Positions 24,814-32,352 of a stretch of 64,000 nt of DNA are shown here, one piece after another. Location of the stretch: positions 5,504 to 69,503 of the forward strand of contig CAJTPU010000010.1 of assembly GCA_910578335.1 (NCBI GenBank), written 5' to 3'. The notes under the pieces were generated by a model. It was not told the DNA's origin, did no database searches, and saw nothing but the letters and a program-made list of their open reading frames with translations. The position numbers and the translations under genes are program-made. How positions within the stretch are numbered: position 1 is the first letter of the stretch; every line of letters starts with the position of its first letter. The stretch comes from an uncultured Lachnospiraceae bacterium (GTDB taxonomy: Bacteria > Bacillota > Clostridia > Lachnospirales > Lachnospiraceae).

Positions 24814-25881
24814 ATGGCAATATACAAATGTAAAATGTGCGGCGGCGCGTTGGAAATACATAATAAGGAAAGTGTGGCGATTTGCGAATATTGTGGAACA
24901 CAGCAGACGCTGCCAAGGCTTGATGATGACAGGAAGGCTAACCTTTACGATAGGGCGAACCATTTCCGCCGTAACAGCGAGTTTGATAAGGCAATGCGAA
25001 TTTACGAACAAATTCTCAGTGAAGACAGTACCGATGCGGAAGTCTACTGGTCTTTGGTACTTTGCCGTTATGGGATTGAATATGTAGAAGACCCTTCTTC
25101 TCACAAGCGTGTTCCGACTGTGAACAGAGCGCAGTATACTTCTATTTACGACGATGATAATTATAAGTCTGCTTTGCAGAATGCAGACAGCTATCAGCGC
25201 GGTATATATGAAAGAGAAGCAAAGGAAATCAATGAAATTCAAAAAGGGATTTTGGAAATTTCACAAAAGGAAGAACCTTTTGATGTGTTCATCTGCTACA
25301 AGGAAAGTGACAATGAGGGCAGAAGAACACCGGATAGCGTATTGGCGCAGGATTTGTATTATGAGCTCAAGGAGGAAGGCTTTAAAGTTTTCTTTGCCCG
25401 TATTACATTGGAAGATAAGCTCGGCTCTGCATACGAGCCTTATATTTTTGCAGCGTTGAATTCAGCAAAAGTCATGGTTGTCCTCGGGACAAGGTCTGAG
25501 TTTTTTAATGCTGCATGGGTGAAAAATGAATGGAGCAGGTATCTTTCACTTATAAAAGGCGGCGCAAAAAAAACACTGATTCCAGCCTATAAGGATATGG
25601 ACCCGTATGACTTGCCAGAGGAATTTTCACACCTTCAGGCGCAGAATATGTCTAAACTGGGCTTTATGCAGGACATCATTCGCGGAATCAAGAAAATCAC
25701 AAAGGCAGGCGAAGAGAAAGAGGCTGTCGTTAAGGAAACTGCTATGGCAGGCAGTGATACGAATGCTTCTCCGCTTTTGAGGCGTGTTTTTCTGTTCCTT
25801 GAAGATGGCGACTGGCAGAATGCTGATGAGTATTGTGAAAGAGTGCTGGACATTGAACCTGAGAATGCATTGGATATCTGA
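24814..25881 (+). CDS. Zinc-ribbon/TPR/TIR protein, short form, 5' part of a frameshifted gene
   Basis: A 355-residue product from ATG 24814 (AAAGGTG upstream). It parallels the preceding gene residue by residue: zinc ribbon CKMCGG/CEYCG, TPR helices (RANHFRRNSEFDKAMRIYEQIL), and a TIR domain with DVFICYKESDNEG, GFKVFFARITLEDKLG, AYEPYIFAALNSAKVM and WVKNEW, whose glutamate is again residue 239. The C-terminal TPR unit breaks off at PENALDI followed by TGA. The next frame reads on as GYLRKLMAELRVRKQEDL, which is the expected continuation, so one base has probably been lost near 25870-25874 and this is the front part of a longer protein ending at 27191. Confidence 0.85.
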   Translation: MAIYKCKMCGGALEIHNKESVAICEYCGTQQTLPRLDDDRKANLYDRANHFRRNSEFDKAMRIYEQILSEDSTDAEVYWSLVLCRYGIEYVEDPSSHKRVPTVNRAQYTSIYDDDNYKSALQNADSYQRGIYEREAKEINEIQKGILEISQKEEPFDVFICYKESDNEGRRTPDSVLAQDLYYELKEEGFKVFFARITLEDKLGSAYEPYIFAALNSAKVMVVLGTRSEFFNAAWVKNEWSRYLSLIKGGAKKTLIPAYKDMDPYDLPEEFSHLQAQNMSKLGFMQDIIRGIKKITKAGEEKEAVVKETAMAGSDTNASPLLRRVFLFLEDGDWQNADEYCERVLDIEPENALDI

Positions 25882-25889
25882 GGAAGTTG

Positions 25890-27191
25890 ATGGCGGAGCT
25901 GCGTGTAAGAAAACAGGAGGACCTGAATCATTGCGAAAAGCCGTTTGATGGCAGCAGTAATTATCAAAAAGTGATGCGTTTTGGGGATGATGAATTAAAG
26001 GCTGTTGTGCAGGGATATATCGAGCATATCAATGACCGCAATGAGAAGACTCGTCTTGAAACAGCCTATAGAGCGGCATGTGATATAATGCATTCTGCCC
26101 AATCAGAAGAAGACTATAAAAAGGTATCAAATCTGTTTGACGATATCAGTGAATATAAGGATTCTTCTGTTCTTGCTGAGAAATGCCTTGAAGATGCTGA
26201 AGCGGCAAGAAAAAATGCTATTTTTTCTACGGCAAGCGCTAAAATGGCAGAGACATATGCACAGATATCTGATTATGAAGCAGCTATAAAGATGTTTGAA
26301 AGTATTTCTGGCTGGCGTTCTGCAGATGAGCAGATTACTTCCTGCCATAAAAGAATTGAGGAAATCAAAGCAAAAGAAGAGGCTGAAAGATTGGAGTGTG
26401 AGCGACAGGCAGAAATAGCCCGGCAAGAGGCTGAAAGACGGGTGAAGAGAAATAAGAAAATAAGAAATATTATATGTGCGGTGATGGTCTTTCTTGGGTT
26501 GGCAAGTGTTTTTGTTGTCGTATATGTAATTCCAATATTAAAGAAAAATGACTTTATAGCAAGGTATGGACAAGAAGTTTATGATAGATGGGGAGTGATT
26601 GAAAAAGGTGCTTATATAACTTTTGGTCAGTATGAGCAAGACAATGATATAGAAAATGGTAAGGAGGATATAGAGTGGCTTGTTCTTGCTGTGGAAGATG
26701 GAAAAGTTTTACTCATCAGCAAATATGCACTGGACGTTCAGCCATACAACATATATAGAAATGTGGATTGCAAATGGGAGACATGTTCGTTGAGGGAATG
26801 GTTGAACAGCACATTTATTGACAATGCTTTCTCTGATAGTGAAAAAGCAATGATTGATACGCCTGGTACAGGAATTATCAGGAATGCTTTCTTTGATGGT
26901 GCAAAAACAATGATGGATACCACTGACACGAATTTTACGCATGGACAAATCTTTTTACTTAACGTACAAGAAGTAGAAAAGTATTTTAAATCGGATGACG
27001 CAAGACAGTGCGAAGTGACAGCGTATGTGCAGGCTAATGGAGGAGTATCCACTTGGTGGCTGCGGACGTTTAATAGAAGTATGAATTATGTTAATTATGT
27101 CACTAGTGGCGGTAGTATTTTGGCAGGGGACTATATGAATTCTACATTTTCTGTTCGCCCTGCTTTGTGGCTTGATTTTGACACTCAATAA
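25890..27191 (+). CDS. 3' part of the frameshifted TIR gene: TPR-like helices, membrane helix and DUF6273-like domain
   Basis: A 433-residue frame from ATG 25890, with TTG 25887 as an alternative; neither has a convincing ribosome binding site. The frame is open upstream to about 25870, as expected if it was once joined to the TIR gene. Residues 1-185 are helical repeats (SNLFDDISEYKDSSVLAEKC and a similar unit). A charged coiled stretch is followed by a membrane helix (about residues 192-215). The C-terminal ~210 residues resemble DUF6273, with GAYITFGQYEQD, IEWLVLAVEDGKVLLIS, SLREWLNSTF and SVRPALWLDF, a domain often found on bacterial surface or regulatory proteins. A 60-base tandem duplication lies in this part. 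Confidence 0.75.
   Translation: MAELRVRKQEDLNHCEKPFDGSSNYQKVMRFGDDELKAVVQGYIEHINDRNEKTRLETAYRAACDIMHSAQSEEDYKKVSNLFDDISEYKDSSVLAEKCLEDAEAARKNAIFSTASAKMAETYAQISDYEAAIKMFESISGWRSADEQITSCHKRIEEIKAKEEAERLECERQAEIARQEAERRVKRNKKIRNIICAVMVFLGLASVFVVVYVIPILKKNDFIARYGQEVYDRWGVIEKGAYITFGQYEQDNDIENGKEDIEWLVLAVEDGKVLLISKYALDVQPYNIYRNVDCKWETCSLREWLNSTFIDNAFSDSEKAMIDTPGTGIIRNAFFDGAKTMMDTTDTNFTHGQIFLLNVQEVEKYFKSDDARQCEVTAYVQANGGVSTWWLRTFNRSMNYVNYVTSGGSILAGDYMNSTFSVRPALWLDFDTQ
26821..26940 (+). repeat. 60-bp imperfect tandem duplication within the DUF6273-like region
   Basis: Positions 26821-26880 and 26881-26940 align, sharing AATGCTTTCT, GATGGT/GATAGT, AAAACAATGAT or AAAGCAATGAT and GATAC in order. The peptides are NAFSDSEKAMIDT and NAFFDGAKTMMDT. 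The reading frame is kept. Confidence 0.7.
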
Positions 27192-27214
27192 AAAGCTTTC
27201 TAGTCGAAAAACAT

Positions 27215-27260
27215 CCGCCATAGTACGTCTCTCAGCTCAGCGTACTATGGCGGGTTCTTC
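27215..27260 (+). terminator. Strong hairpin terminator between convergent genes
   Basis: A perfect 13-bp stem, CCGCCATAGTACG (27215-27227) with CGTACTATGGCGG (27241-27253), is followed by a T-rich stretch. It ends the TIR operon; an A-rich tract upstream may let it serve the convergent glycosidase gene. Confidence 0.8.
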
Positions 27261-27303
27261 TGCTAATATCGCACCTGATTGGATAGAAAATGCAGCAGCC
27301 AGT

Positions 27304-28842
27304 CTAGTTCTCAATAAACGCTGCACTGCATCCTCCAATCACACACTTTCCTTCTTTCAGCGTAATTTCACCTCCTACAGTATATAAAAGCCTTCCGCTT
27401 ACATTTTCCACAACAGCCTCCTTCGCTGCTGGGTTGAGGATAACGGTTATCTGCTGGGTGTCGCATTTCCTGATGTAGACAAGGGGATAACCCTCCTGTA
27501 CAAACGCAATTTCCGCACGGCTCTGCAGCGCTTTGTTCTGCAGGCGCAGTGAAATAAGGCGCCTGACCTCGCTTCGAAGAGAGGCTTCATCGGCAAGCTG
27601 GCTTGCCGCATCGGGTCTGTCCGCAGCGTTGTCTAAGGGAATGTAAAGTTTTTCGGCAGGAGCGGCGGAAAAGCCTGCGTTGACGGATTTGTCCCACTGC
27701 ATAGGGGAGCGGGAGCCGGTTCGGCTGTAGCCGCCTTCCACGGAGGTCAGGTTTTCTACATAGCGCATACCGATTTCATCGCCGTAGTAGATAAAAGGCG
27801 CACCCGGCATAGAGAGCAGAAAGGCAAAAGCAATCCGCATCTCGTCCGTATCAAGATTGCGGGAAAGCCGGTCCATGTCGTGATTGCCGGAAGGGATGCA
27901 CATCAATCCCCTGCCGCCTGTTTTTTGTAGGTTTTCTTTATATTTGGCAATAAATTCGCGGGCAGAGCCTCCGCCTGTCTTGGAAAAATAGGGCTTTTCA
28001 CAGCGGAACAGTGCATTGTAGTGGGAAGAGCCAAAATGGAGCAGGAAATCCATGTGGAAACCGCCGGCAAGAGATTTGTCCGGCTCACCCCACTCGGAAA
28101 CCATGGCAGCTTCGGGAAATTCTTTGTCGAGGAAGTCCCTTATATTCTGCCACAGCTTGATAGTGCCCTTGCTGTCCTCATCATGTTTGACAAGGGAGCC
28201 TGCCATATCCACGCGGAAGCCGTCACAGCCCATCTGCAGCCAGAAGCGCATAATATTTTTTAATTCGGCAAGCGTTGCCTTGGGACCTTCGTCGTCCATG
28301 GACTGCTGCCATGGGCGCTGCGGCTTATAAAATCCATAGTTTAGCGCAGGCTGGCTGGAAAAGAAATTGATGGCACAGGAGCCGTCGCGGTCGGAAATCC
28401 CCCTGAGGCAGCCCATCCCCTGCGGTTCCTCCCATACGCTGTCCGTCCAGACGTAACGGTCGGTATATTCATTTTTCTCTGCCTTCATGGATTCCTGAAA
28501 CCACTTATGCTCCACGGAAGTATGCCCCGGCACAAGGTCGAGGAGAAGATGCATTCCCCGTTTATGTACCTCTTCAAACAGTCTTTTCAAATCGGCGTTG
28601 GTGCCATATCTGGGCGCGGCAGTATAGTAATCTGCCACGTCATATCCGGCATCCCCAAAGGGAGACAAAAAACAGGGATTGAGCCAGATGGCATTGCAGC
28701 CCAGCTCTGCAATATAGTCCAGTTTGTCTATGATTCCCTGAAAATCGCCGATGCCGTCCGCGTTTGTATCATAAAAGGATTGCGGATAAATCTCGTAAAA
28801 TACTGCATTGTCAAGCCATGCAGGCTGTCCGGAATGATTCAT
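27304..28842 (-). CDS. Alpha-glycosidase, GH13 family
   Basis: A 512-residue cytoplasmic enzyme of glycoside hydrolase family 13, acting on alpha-glucosidic bonds of starch- or sucrose-type oligosaccharides. The TIM barrel begins with FYEIYPQSFYDTNADGIGD and contains the nucleophile aspartate in DGFRVDMA, the acid/base glutamate in MVSEWGEPD and the transition-state aspartate in SGNHDMDR. No signal peptide is present. The frame stays open for 78 codons upstream, but ATG 28842 (MNHSGQPAWLDNAVF, with AGGAA upstream) matches family starts. The exact specificity cannot be fixed from sequence. It is convergent with the TIR operon and divergent from the next gene. Confidence 0.93.
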   Translation of the reverse strand: MNHSGQPAWLDNAVFYEIYPQSFYDTNADGIGDFQGIIDKLDYIAELGCNAIWLNPCFLSPFGDAGYDVADYYTAAPRYGTNADLKRLFEEVHKRGMHLLLDLVPGHTSVEHKWFQESMKAEKNEYTDRYVWTDSVWEEPQGMGCLRGISDRDGSCAINFFSSQPALNYGFYKPQRPWQQSMDDEGPKATLAELKNIMRFWLQMGCDGFRVDMAGSLVKHDEDSKGTIKLWQNIRDFLDKEFPEAAMVSEWGEPDKSLAGGFHMDFLLHFGSSHYNALFRCEKPYFSKTGGGSAREFIAKYKENLQKTGGRGLMCIPSGNHDMDRLSRNLDTDEMRIAFAFLLSMPGAPFIYYGDEIGMRYVENLTSVEGGYSRTGSRSPMQWDKSVNAGFSAAPAEKLYIPLDNAADRPDAASQLADEASLRSEVRRLISLRLQNKALQSRAEIAFVQEGYPLVYIRKCDTQQITVILNPAAKEAVVENVSGRLLYTVGGEITLKEGKCVIGGCSAAFIEN

Positions 28843-28898
28843 ATGTGTTCCTGCCTTTCTTTCAATTAAAGAGTAAAATAAAGAAGCAATATTTTGTC

Positions 28899-28927
28899 TT
28901 GTTGGTATTCCTCTTACATGATATACT
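28899..28927 (+). promoter_or_regulatory. Sigma-A promoter
   Basis: TTGTTG (28899-28904) and TATACT (28922-28927) are separated by 17 bases, 37 bases before the next plus-strand gene. Confidence 0.6.
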
Positions 28928-28963
28928 AACAAAAAATCCCACATATTGTAAAGGAGAAAAACA

Positions 28964-29605
28964 ATGTTTGAAGCATGGTTGAAACAGGAAAAAGAAACTA
29001 TCAGGGAGCGTTTTGGAAAGGCGCGGATTTTGTGCATATTTCTTGCTTTGCTCATGGTTCCGATGGCTTTACTCAATCTGATTATGCTGTTGGATGGCGG
29101 CGGTGCGCCGCAGCTTGTAGCGTTTCTCTTTATGATTGTGGTAATGATTGTAGTGCTGTCTTTGGGAAATTACAAAAGGCGGCTGATAAGACCGCTTATG
29201 GCTTCTGTCAAAAAAGAGCTTTCCGACCAGGAGGAGCGGGAGGTATTTGCGCAGCAGATGTCTGTGGCAATTTGTATCACGTACCAGCCGCTGCCACAGG
29301 TAAAGGAATGTGAAATCATGGTGGCACCGCTCTACTGCTACATGAGGCAGCCGGGGAAAAGCTGTATTTTTAAGACCGGCAGCATCGGCAGAGCCGAACT
29401 GAAGAAGGAGTCCGTTGACAGGAGGACGCTCCGCCGTTTTTATACGCTGTCCCTGTATACTGCCGATGAGGAGAAAAAACCGGTCTGGAGAGGGTGGTTT
29501 GCGAGCGCGGAGGAGCTGTATCAGGCATATGCGCACCTGAAACCGTTACTGCCGCCGCAGACGTTGATTCAGGATAACGCAGCCGATAAGGACGGGAGGC
29601 TTTAG
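28964..29605 (+). CDS. Hypothetical two-helix membrane protein
   Basis: A 213-residue protein of unknown family. Two adjacent membrane helices (about residues 23-44 and 48-67) form an N-terminal hairpin, and the remaining ~145 residues are soluble and rich in basic and aromatic residues (ELKKESVDRRTLRRFYTLSLY). There is no lipobox or cleavable signal. It has its own promoter upstream and AAAGGAG before ATG 28964. A very small open frame follows 5 bases after its stop. Confidence 0.75.
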   Translation: MFEAWLKQEKETIRERFGKARILCIFLALLMVPMALLNLIMLLDGGGAPQLVAFLFMIVVMIVVLSLGNYKRRLIRPLMASVKKELSDQEEREVFAQQMSVAICITYQPLPQVKECEIMVAPLYCYMRQPGKSCIFKTGSIGRAELKKESVDRRTLRRFYTLSLYTADEEKKPVWRGWFASAEELYQAYAHLKPLLPPQTLIQDNAADKDGRL

Positions 29606-29610
29606 GGCTG

Positions 29611-29769
29611 ATGCATAATCAGAACAGCAAAAAGGAGTTTCTTACAGGCTCGAATTTTTTGCTTATTGAGCTGCCGGACTTTATTACGCGGAGTATCGGA
29701 TTGCTTGATTTGGCAGCACTGCCGATATTGGGATACACAACAATGAAGAAGCTGAAGGATAAGCAGTAG
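29611..29769 (+). CDS. Small hypothetical protein, 52 residues
   Basis: The frame runs from ATG 29611 to TAG 29769 and has a hydrophobic centre (LLIELPDFITRSIGLLDLAA and LPILGYTT) followed by a basic tail KKLKDKQ. The ribosome binding site is weak: GGAGG lies 12 bases upstream, inside the previous gene. Its position right after that gene and before a clear terminator supports it modestly. Confidence 0.4.
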   Translation: MHNQNSKKEFLTGSNFLLIELPDFITRSIGLLDLAALPILGYTTMKKLKDKQ

Positions 29770-29843
29770 TACATTCCTGTTTGTCAGCGAGAACTACCCT
29801 TATGTTCGGAGCAGATAACAACAAAATAGAGAGAAACATCACA

Positions 29844-29880
29844 AAACGCATGGTACCGCAACATAACCATGCGTTTTTTT
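29844..29880 (+). terminator. Rho-independent terminator
   Basis: An 11-bp stem, AAACGCATGGT (29844-29854) with ACCATGCGTTT (29866-29876), is followed by an uninterrupted T run. Confidence 0.92.
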
Positions 29881-30017
29881 GAAAAATTTTGTAGCTTTTT
29901 TTCCTTATGTTTTGTATCTATATTAGATTTGGATATCAAAAGCTCTTGCAGAGTGTTTTACTTGTCGATTTGCCAAAAGGGAAGGGATGGACAAGTTTTA
30001 TCAAAGGAGGCGATAAG

Positions 30018-30560
30018 GTGACGGAACCGGAGGAGAGACAGAATAGGCAGAAAGAAACCATTCTGCGATATTCTGATATGGTATATCGGCTGGCGTATGC
30101 GCTGGTAAAGGACAGATACGATGCAGATGACATTTATCAGGAGGTTTTCACGGGCTGGCTCAGAAAAAATCCGCAATTTCAGAACGAGGAGCATGAAAAG
30201 GCATGGTTTATACGCGCCACGGTGAACCGCTGCAAGAATTTTTGGAAATCTGCATGGCAGAGCCGCACGGAAGGATTTGGGGAAGGGGAATGGCTGGGAA
30301 TGGCGAAGCGTCTGGGCGGGGATGCCTGTCGGAACTGCGCAGGAGAACTTGCGGCGGGAGGTGATGGCGGGCAGGAGGAGGCGCTGATAGAGAAGGTAAA
30401 GCTTTTGCCTCAAAAATACCGTGCTGTCATACATTTGTTTTATTATGAGGATATGAGAGTGGAGGAAATCGGTATTGCCCTGAAAATAAAGCCGTCAACC
30501 GTCAGGACACAGCTTACAAGGGCGAGAAGACTATTGAAAAAGAAGTTGGAGGAAGGGTGA
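30018..30560 (+). CDS. ECF-type RNA polymerase sigma factor
   Basis: A 180-residue sigma-70 family protein. Region 2 is seen as YSDMVYRLAYALVKDRYDADDIYQEVF and region 4 as KLLPQKYRAVIHLFYYEDMRVEEIG with the helix-turn-helix KPSTVRTQLTRARRLLKKKL. I place the start at GTG 30018 because AGGAGG is 7 bases upstream; an open stretch of 37 codons before it has no good site. The next gene overlaps by 4 bases and encodes a membrane-anchored DUF4179 protein, the usual anti-sigma-like partner in Clostridia, so the pair is probably a signal-responsive unit. Confidence 0.93.
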   Translation: MTEPEERQNRQKETILRYSDMVYRLAYALVKDRYDADDIYQEVFTGWLRKNPQFQNEEHEKAWFIRATVNRCKNFWKSAWQSRTEGFGEGEWLGMAKRLGGDACRNCAGELAAGGDGGQEEALIEKVKLLPQKYRAVIHLFYYEDMRVEEIGIALKIKPSTVRTQLTRARRLLKKKLEEG

Positions 30561-31687
30561 AGCGTATGATGTTTCAAGAAAATTATAAAAAAGCGTATGA
30601 AGCCATTGTTCCCGACAGTGCGTTGGTAGAGAAAATGCTTTTATTGGCTGAAGGGCAGGAGGAACAGAAGGAAAAGGCAGTAAAAAGCGGACTGGTACGT
30701 GTTGTCAGACGAATGCTTATGGTGGCGGCGGCAATTGGTGCATTTGTGATAATTATGTCACTGACAGTTATGCCGGCGCTTGCGGCAAATGTACCTGCCG
30801 TTTACCGGTTCCTGCAGGGGATTTCGCCTGCTCTGGCAGATTTCTTTGTACCGATAGAGAAGTCCTGTACAAAAAAGGGCATCACCATGCAGGTGGAATC
30901 GGTTTATGTGGAGGGGAACCGGGCGGAAGTCTACATTTCTTTTCAGGATGCGGATGGCGCAGGTAATGTCATTGACGGGGAGATTGACCTGTGGACGGGC
31001 TATGGGCTCCAGAGTAGAACCGGATGCAGTGTAATAGGCGGTCACAACTTTGCCGGCTATGATGCCGAGACAGGAAAATCATACTGGAAGGTCAGTCTGC
31101 AAGGCTGGGATGATTTTGAAACGGATAAGCTTACGTTCTATGTCTACAGTATTTTGAGCAGAATCAGCGAGGAAAAAAGAGAACTTGACCTAAGAGAAGC
31201 GCTGACGGAAGCGGAGCTTAAAAACGTAACCTTGAGCGGGGGCAGTTGGACGGGGTGGACAGAGACGACAAACTGTTCTGTACAGCGGACGGATGCAGAG
31301 AGGCGGGAGGACCCGCGCCCTGTTGTTTCTGTTATGAAGGGAAAACCTGTCGGAGAATGTCTTGTGGACGGCTTTACCGTTACGGGAATTGCCTTTTTGG
31401 ACGGGAATTTGCGAGTGCAGATTTGTATGGGCGACCAGAGCCGCGCAGTTCGTCACGTGAGTCTTTTTCTGACGGATAAGGAAGGGAACGAAAGGATTTG
31501 TGACAATTCGGTTGTGTGGAAGGAGAGCTGGGGAGGCGTTGACTATACTTTCTATGAATATGTTTTTGCAGATGCGGCTGCAGACACCGACGCATACGCG
31601 CTATACGGTCTTTTTTTTGAAGAAAGCGGTTATGTGGAGGGAGACTGGAGCGTAACCTTTACGCTGAAGCCGGACGAACGGGAATAG
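30557..31687 (+). CDS. DUF4179-type membrane protein, probable anti-sigma partner
   Basis: A 376-residue protein. Residues 1-45 are cytoplasmic and charged, one membrane helix follows (about residues 53-76, LMVAAAIGAFVIIMSLTV), and about 300 residues lie outside, beginning with NVPAVYRFLQGISPALADFFVP, a hallmark of DUF4179 proteins. The extracellular part is beta-rich. It overlaps the sigma gene (GTGA), so the two are made together; the cytoplasmic tail may hold the sigma factor at the membrane. ATG 30566 is an alternative start. Confidence 0.85.
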   Translation: MKRMMFQENYKKAYEAIVPDSALVEKMLLLAEGQEEQKEKAVKSGLVRVVRRMLMVAAAIGAFVIIMSLTVMPALAANVPAVYRFLQGISPALADFFVPIEKSCTKKGITMQVESVYVEGNRAEVYISFQDADGAGNVIDGEIDLWTGYGLQSRTGCSVIGGHNFAGYDAETGKSYWKVSLQGWDDFETDKLTFYVYSILSRISEEKRELDLREALTEAELKNVTLSGGSWTGWTETTNCSVQRTDAERREDPRPVVSVMKGKPVGECLVDGFTVTGIAFLDGNLRVQICMGDQSRAVRHVSLFLTDKEGNERICDNSVVWKESWGGVDYTFYEYVFADAAADTDAYALYGLFFEESGYVEGDWSVTFTLKPDERE

Positions 31688-31946
31688 GGAAAAAAGATAT
31701 AAAAATCCTTCTCTTACATTACAGTATTATGGCACTATATATACAATTACCAAGAAAGGTATCCGTTAAATCTTTTAGTATCACAAGGACAGTAAATAAA
31801 TTGACTTGGTAAAAAAAGAAGGTAAGATTGTCTTAAAAAGTAAGCAAGTGATTGCTTCCATTTTTTGAAACTGGTAAAATAATATAGAGTGTTTTTTGGA
31901 TAGTTATAAAGGAATAATAGGAACTGTAATTTGAAAGGGGGAAAGT

Positions 31947-32225
31947 ATGGTTCTAAAGTGTAAATATATATTGGGCTTTCTGGCATCTATAGTGTGTTTC
32001 ACGGGGGTTGCCGGATGTGAAGCGTCATCGAAAGGTGAAGAGGAAAAAAGTGGGGTTATTTTGGAAAGTCGAACAGATGCAGAATTGCAGGCGGAAGCAG
32101 GGGCTGGTCTGGAAGAAACAGAGGAGGAATCCGGTACGACACCGAAGTGGGCTGCAAAATCGGATTTCTGGGTGGATTTAGGATTTAATATAGGTTCAAC
32201 ACCGAAACCCCGACCTATCTGGTAG
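31947..32225 (+). CDS. Small acidic lipoprotein
   Basis: A 92-residue protein with a signal peptide ending in the lipobox GVAGC (cysteine about residue 24), then a Glu-rich stretch (SRTDAELQAEAGAGLEETEE) and a C-terminal WVDLGFNIGSTPKPRPIW. GAAAGGGGGAA lies upstream of the ATG. No family is recognised. The 259 bases before it hold only a short hairpin (AAGCAA with TTGCTT near 31841-31856). A terminator follows directly. Confidence 0.75.
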   Translation: MVLKCKYILGFLASIVCFTGVAGCEASSKGEEEKSGVILESRTDAELQAEAGAGLEETEEESGTTPKWAAKSDFWVDLGFNIGSTPKPRPIW

Positions 32226-32236
32226 TAAAACAAAAG

Positions 32237-32271
32237 CAGGGGTGTTATCTAAAGGATACACTCCTGTTTTT
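32237..32271 (+). terminator. Rho-independent terminator
   Basis: CAGGGGTGT (32237-32245) pairs with ACACTCCTG (32258-32266), with further inner pairing, and is followed by TTTTTCTT. Confidence 0.85.
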
Positions 32272-32291
32272 CTTGTCAAAGTACCAGCTTG

Positions 32292-32334
32292 CGCTATAAT
32301 GTATACATTTAACTACATTATAGCGGATTATAAT
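32292..32334 (+). promoter_or_regulatory. Promoter region with 12-bp inverted repeat
   Basis: Perfect arms CGCTATAATGTA (32292-32303) and TACATTATAGCG (32314-32325) are separated by 10 bases. A TATAAT lies inside the left arm, and a second TATAAT follows at 32329-32334, 18 bases before the lipoprotein start. The dyad is likely an operator or a pair of opposed -10 elements; no adjacent regulator gene is evident. Confidence 0.5.
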
Positions 32335-32352
32335 ATAGGGAGGAATTGTGCA

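Noticed and set aside
25865..25890. Programmed ribosomal frameshift in the second TIR gene
   Set aside because: There is no X-XXY-YYZ slippery sequence at the junction and no clear stimulating hairpin after it.
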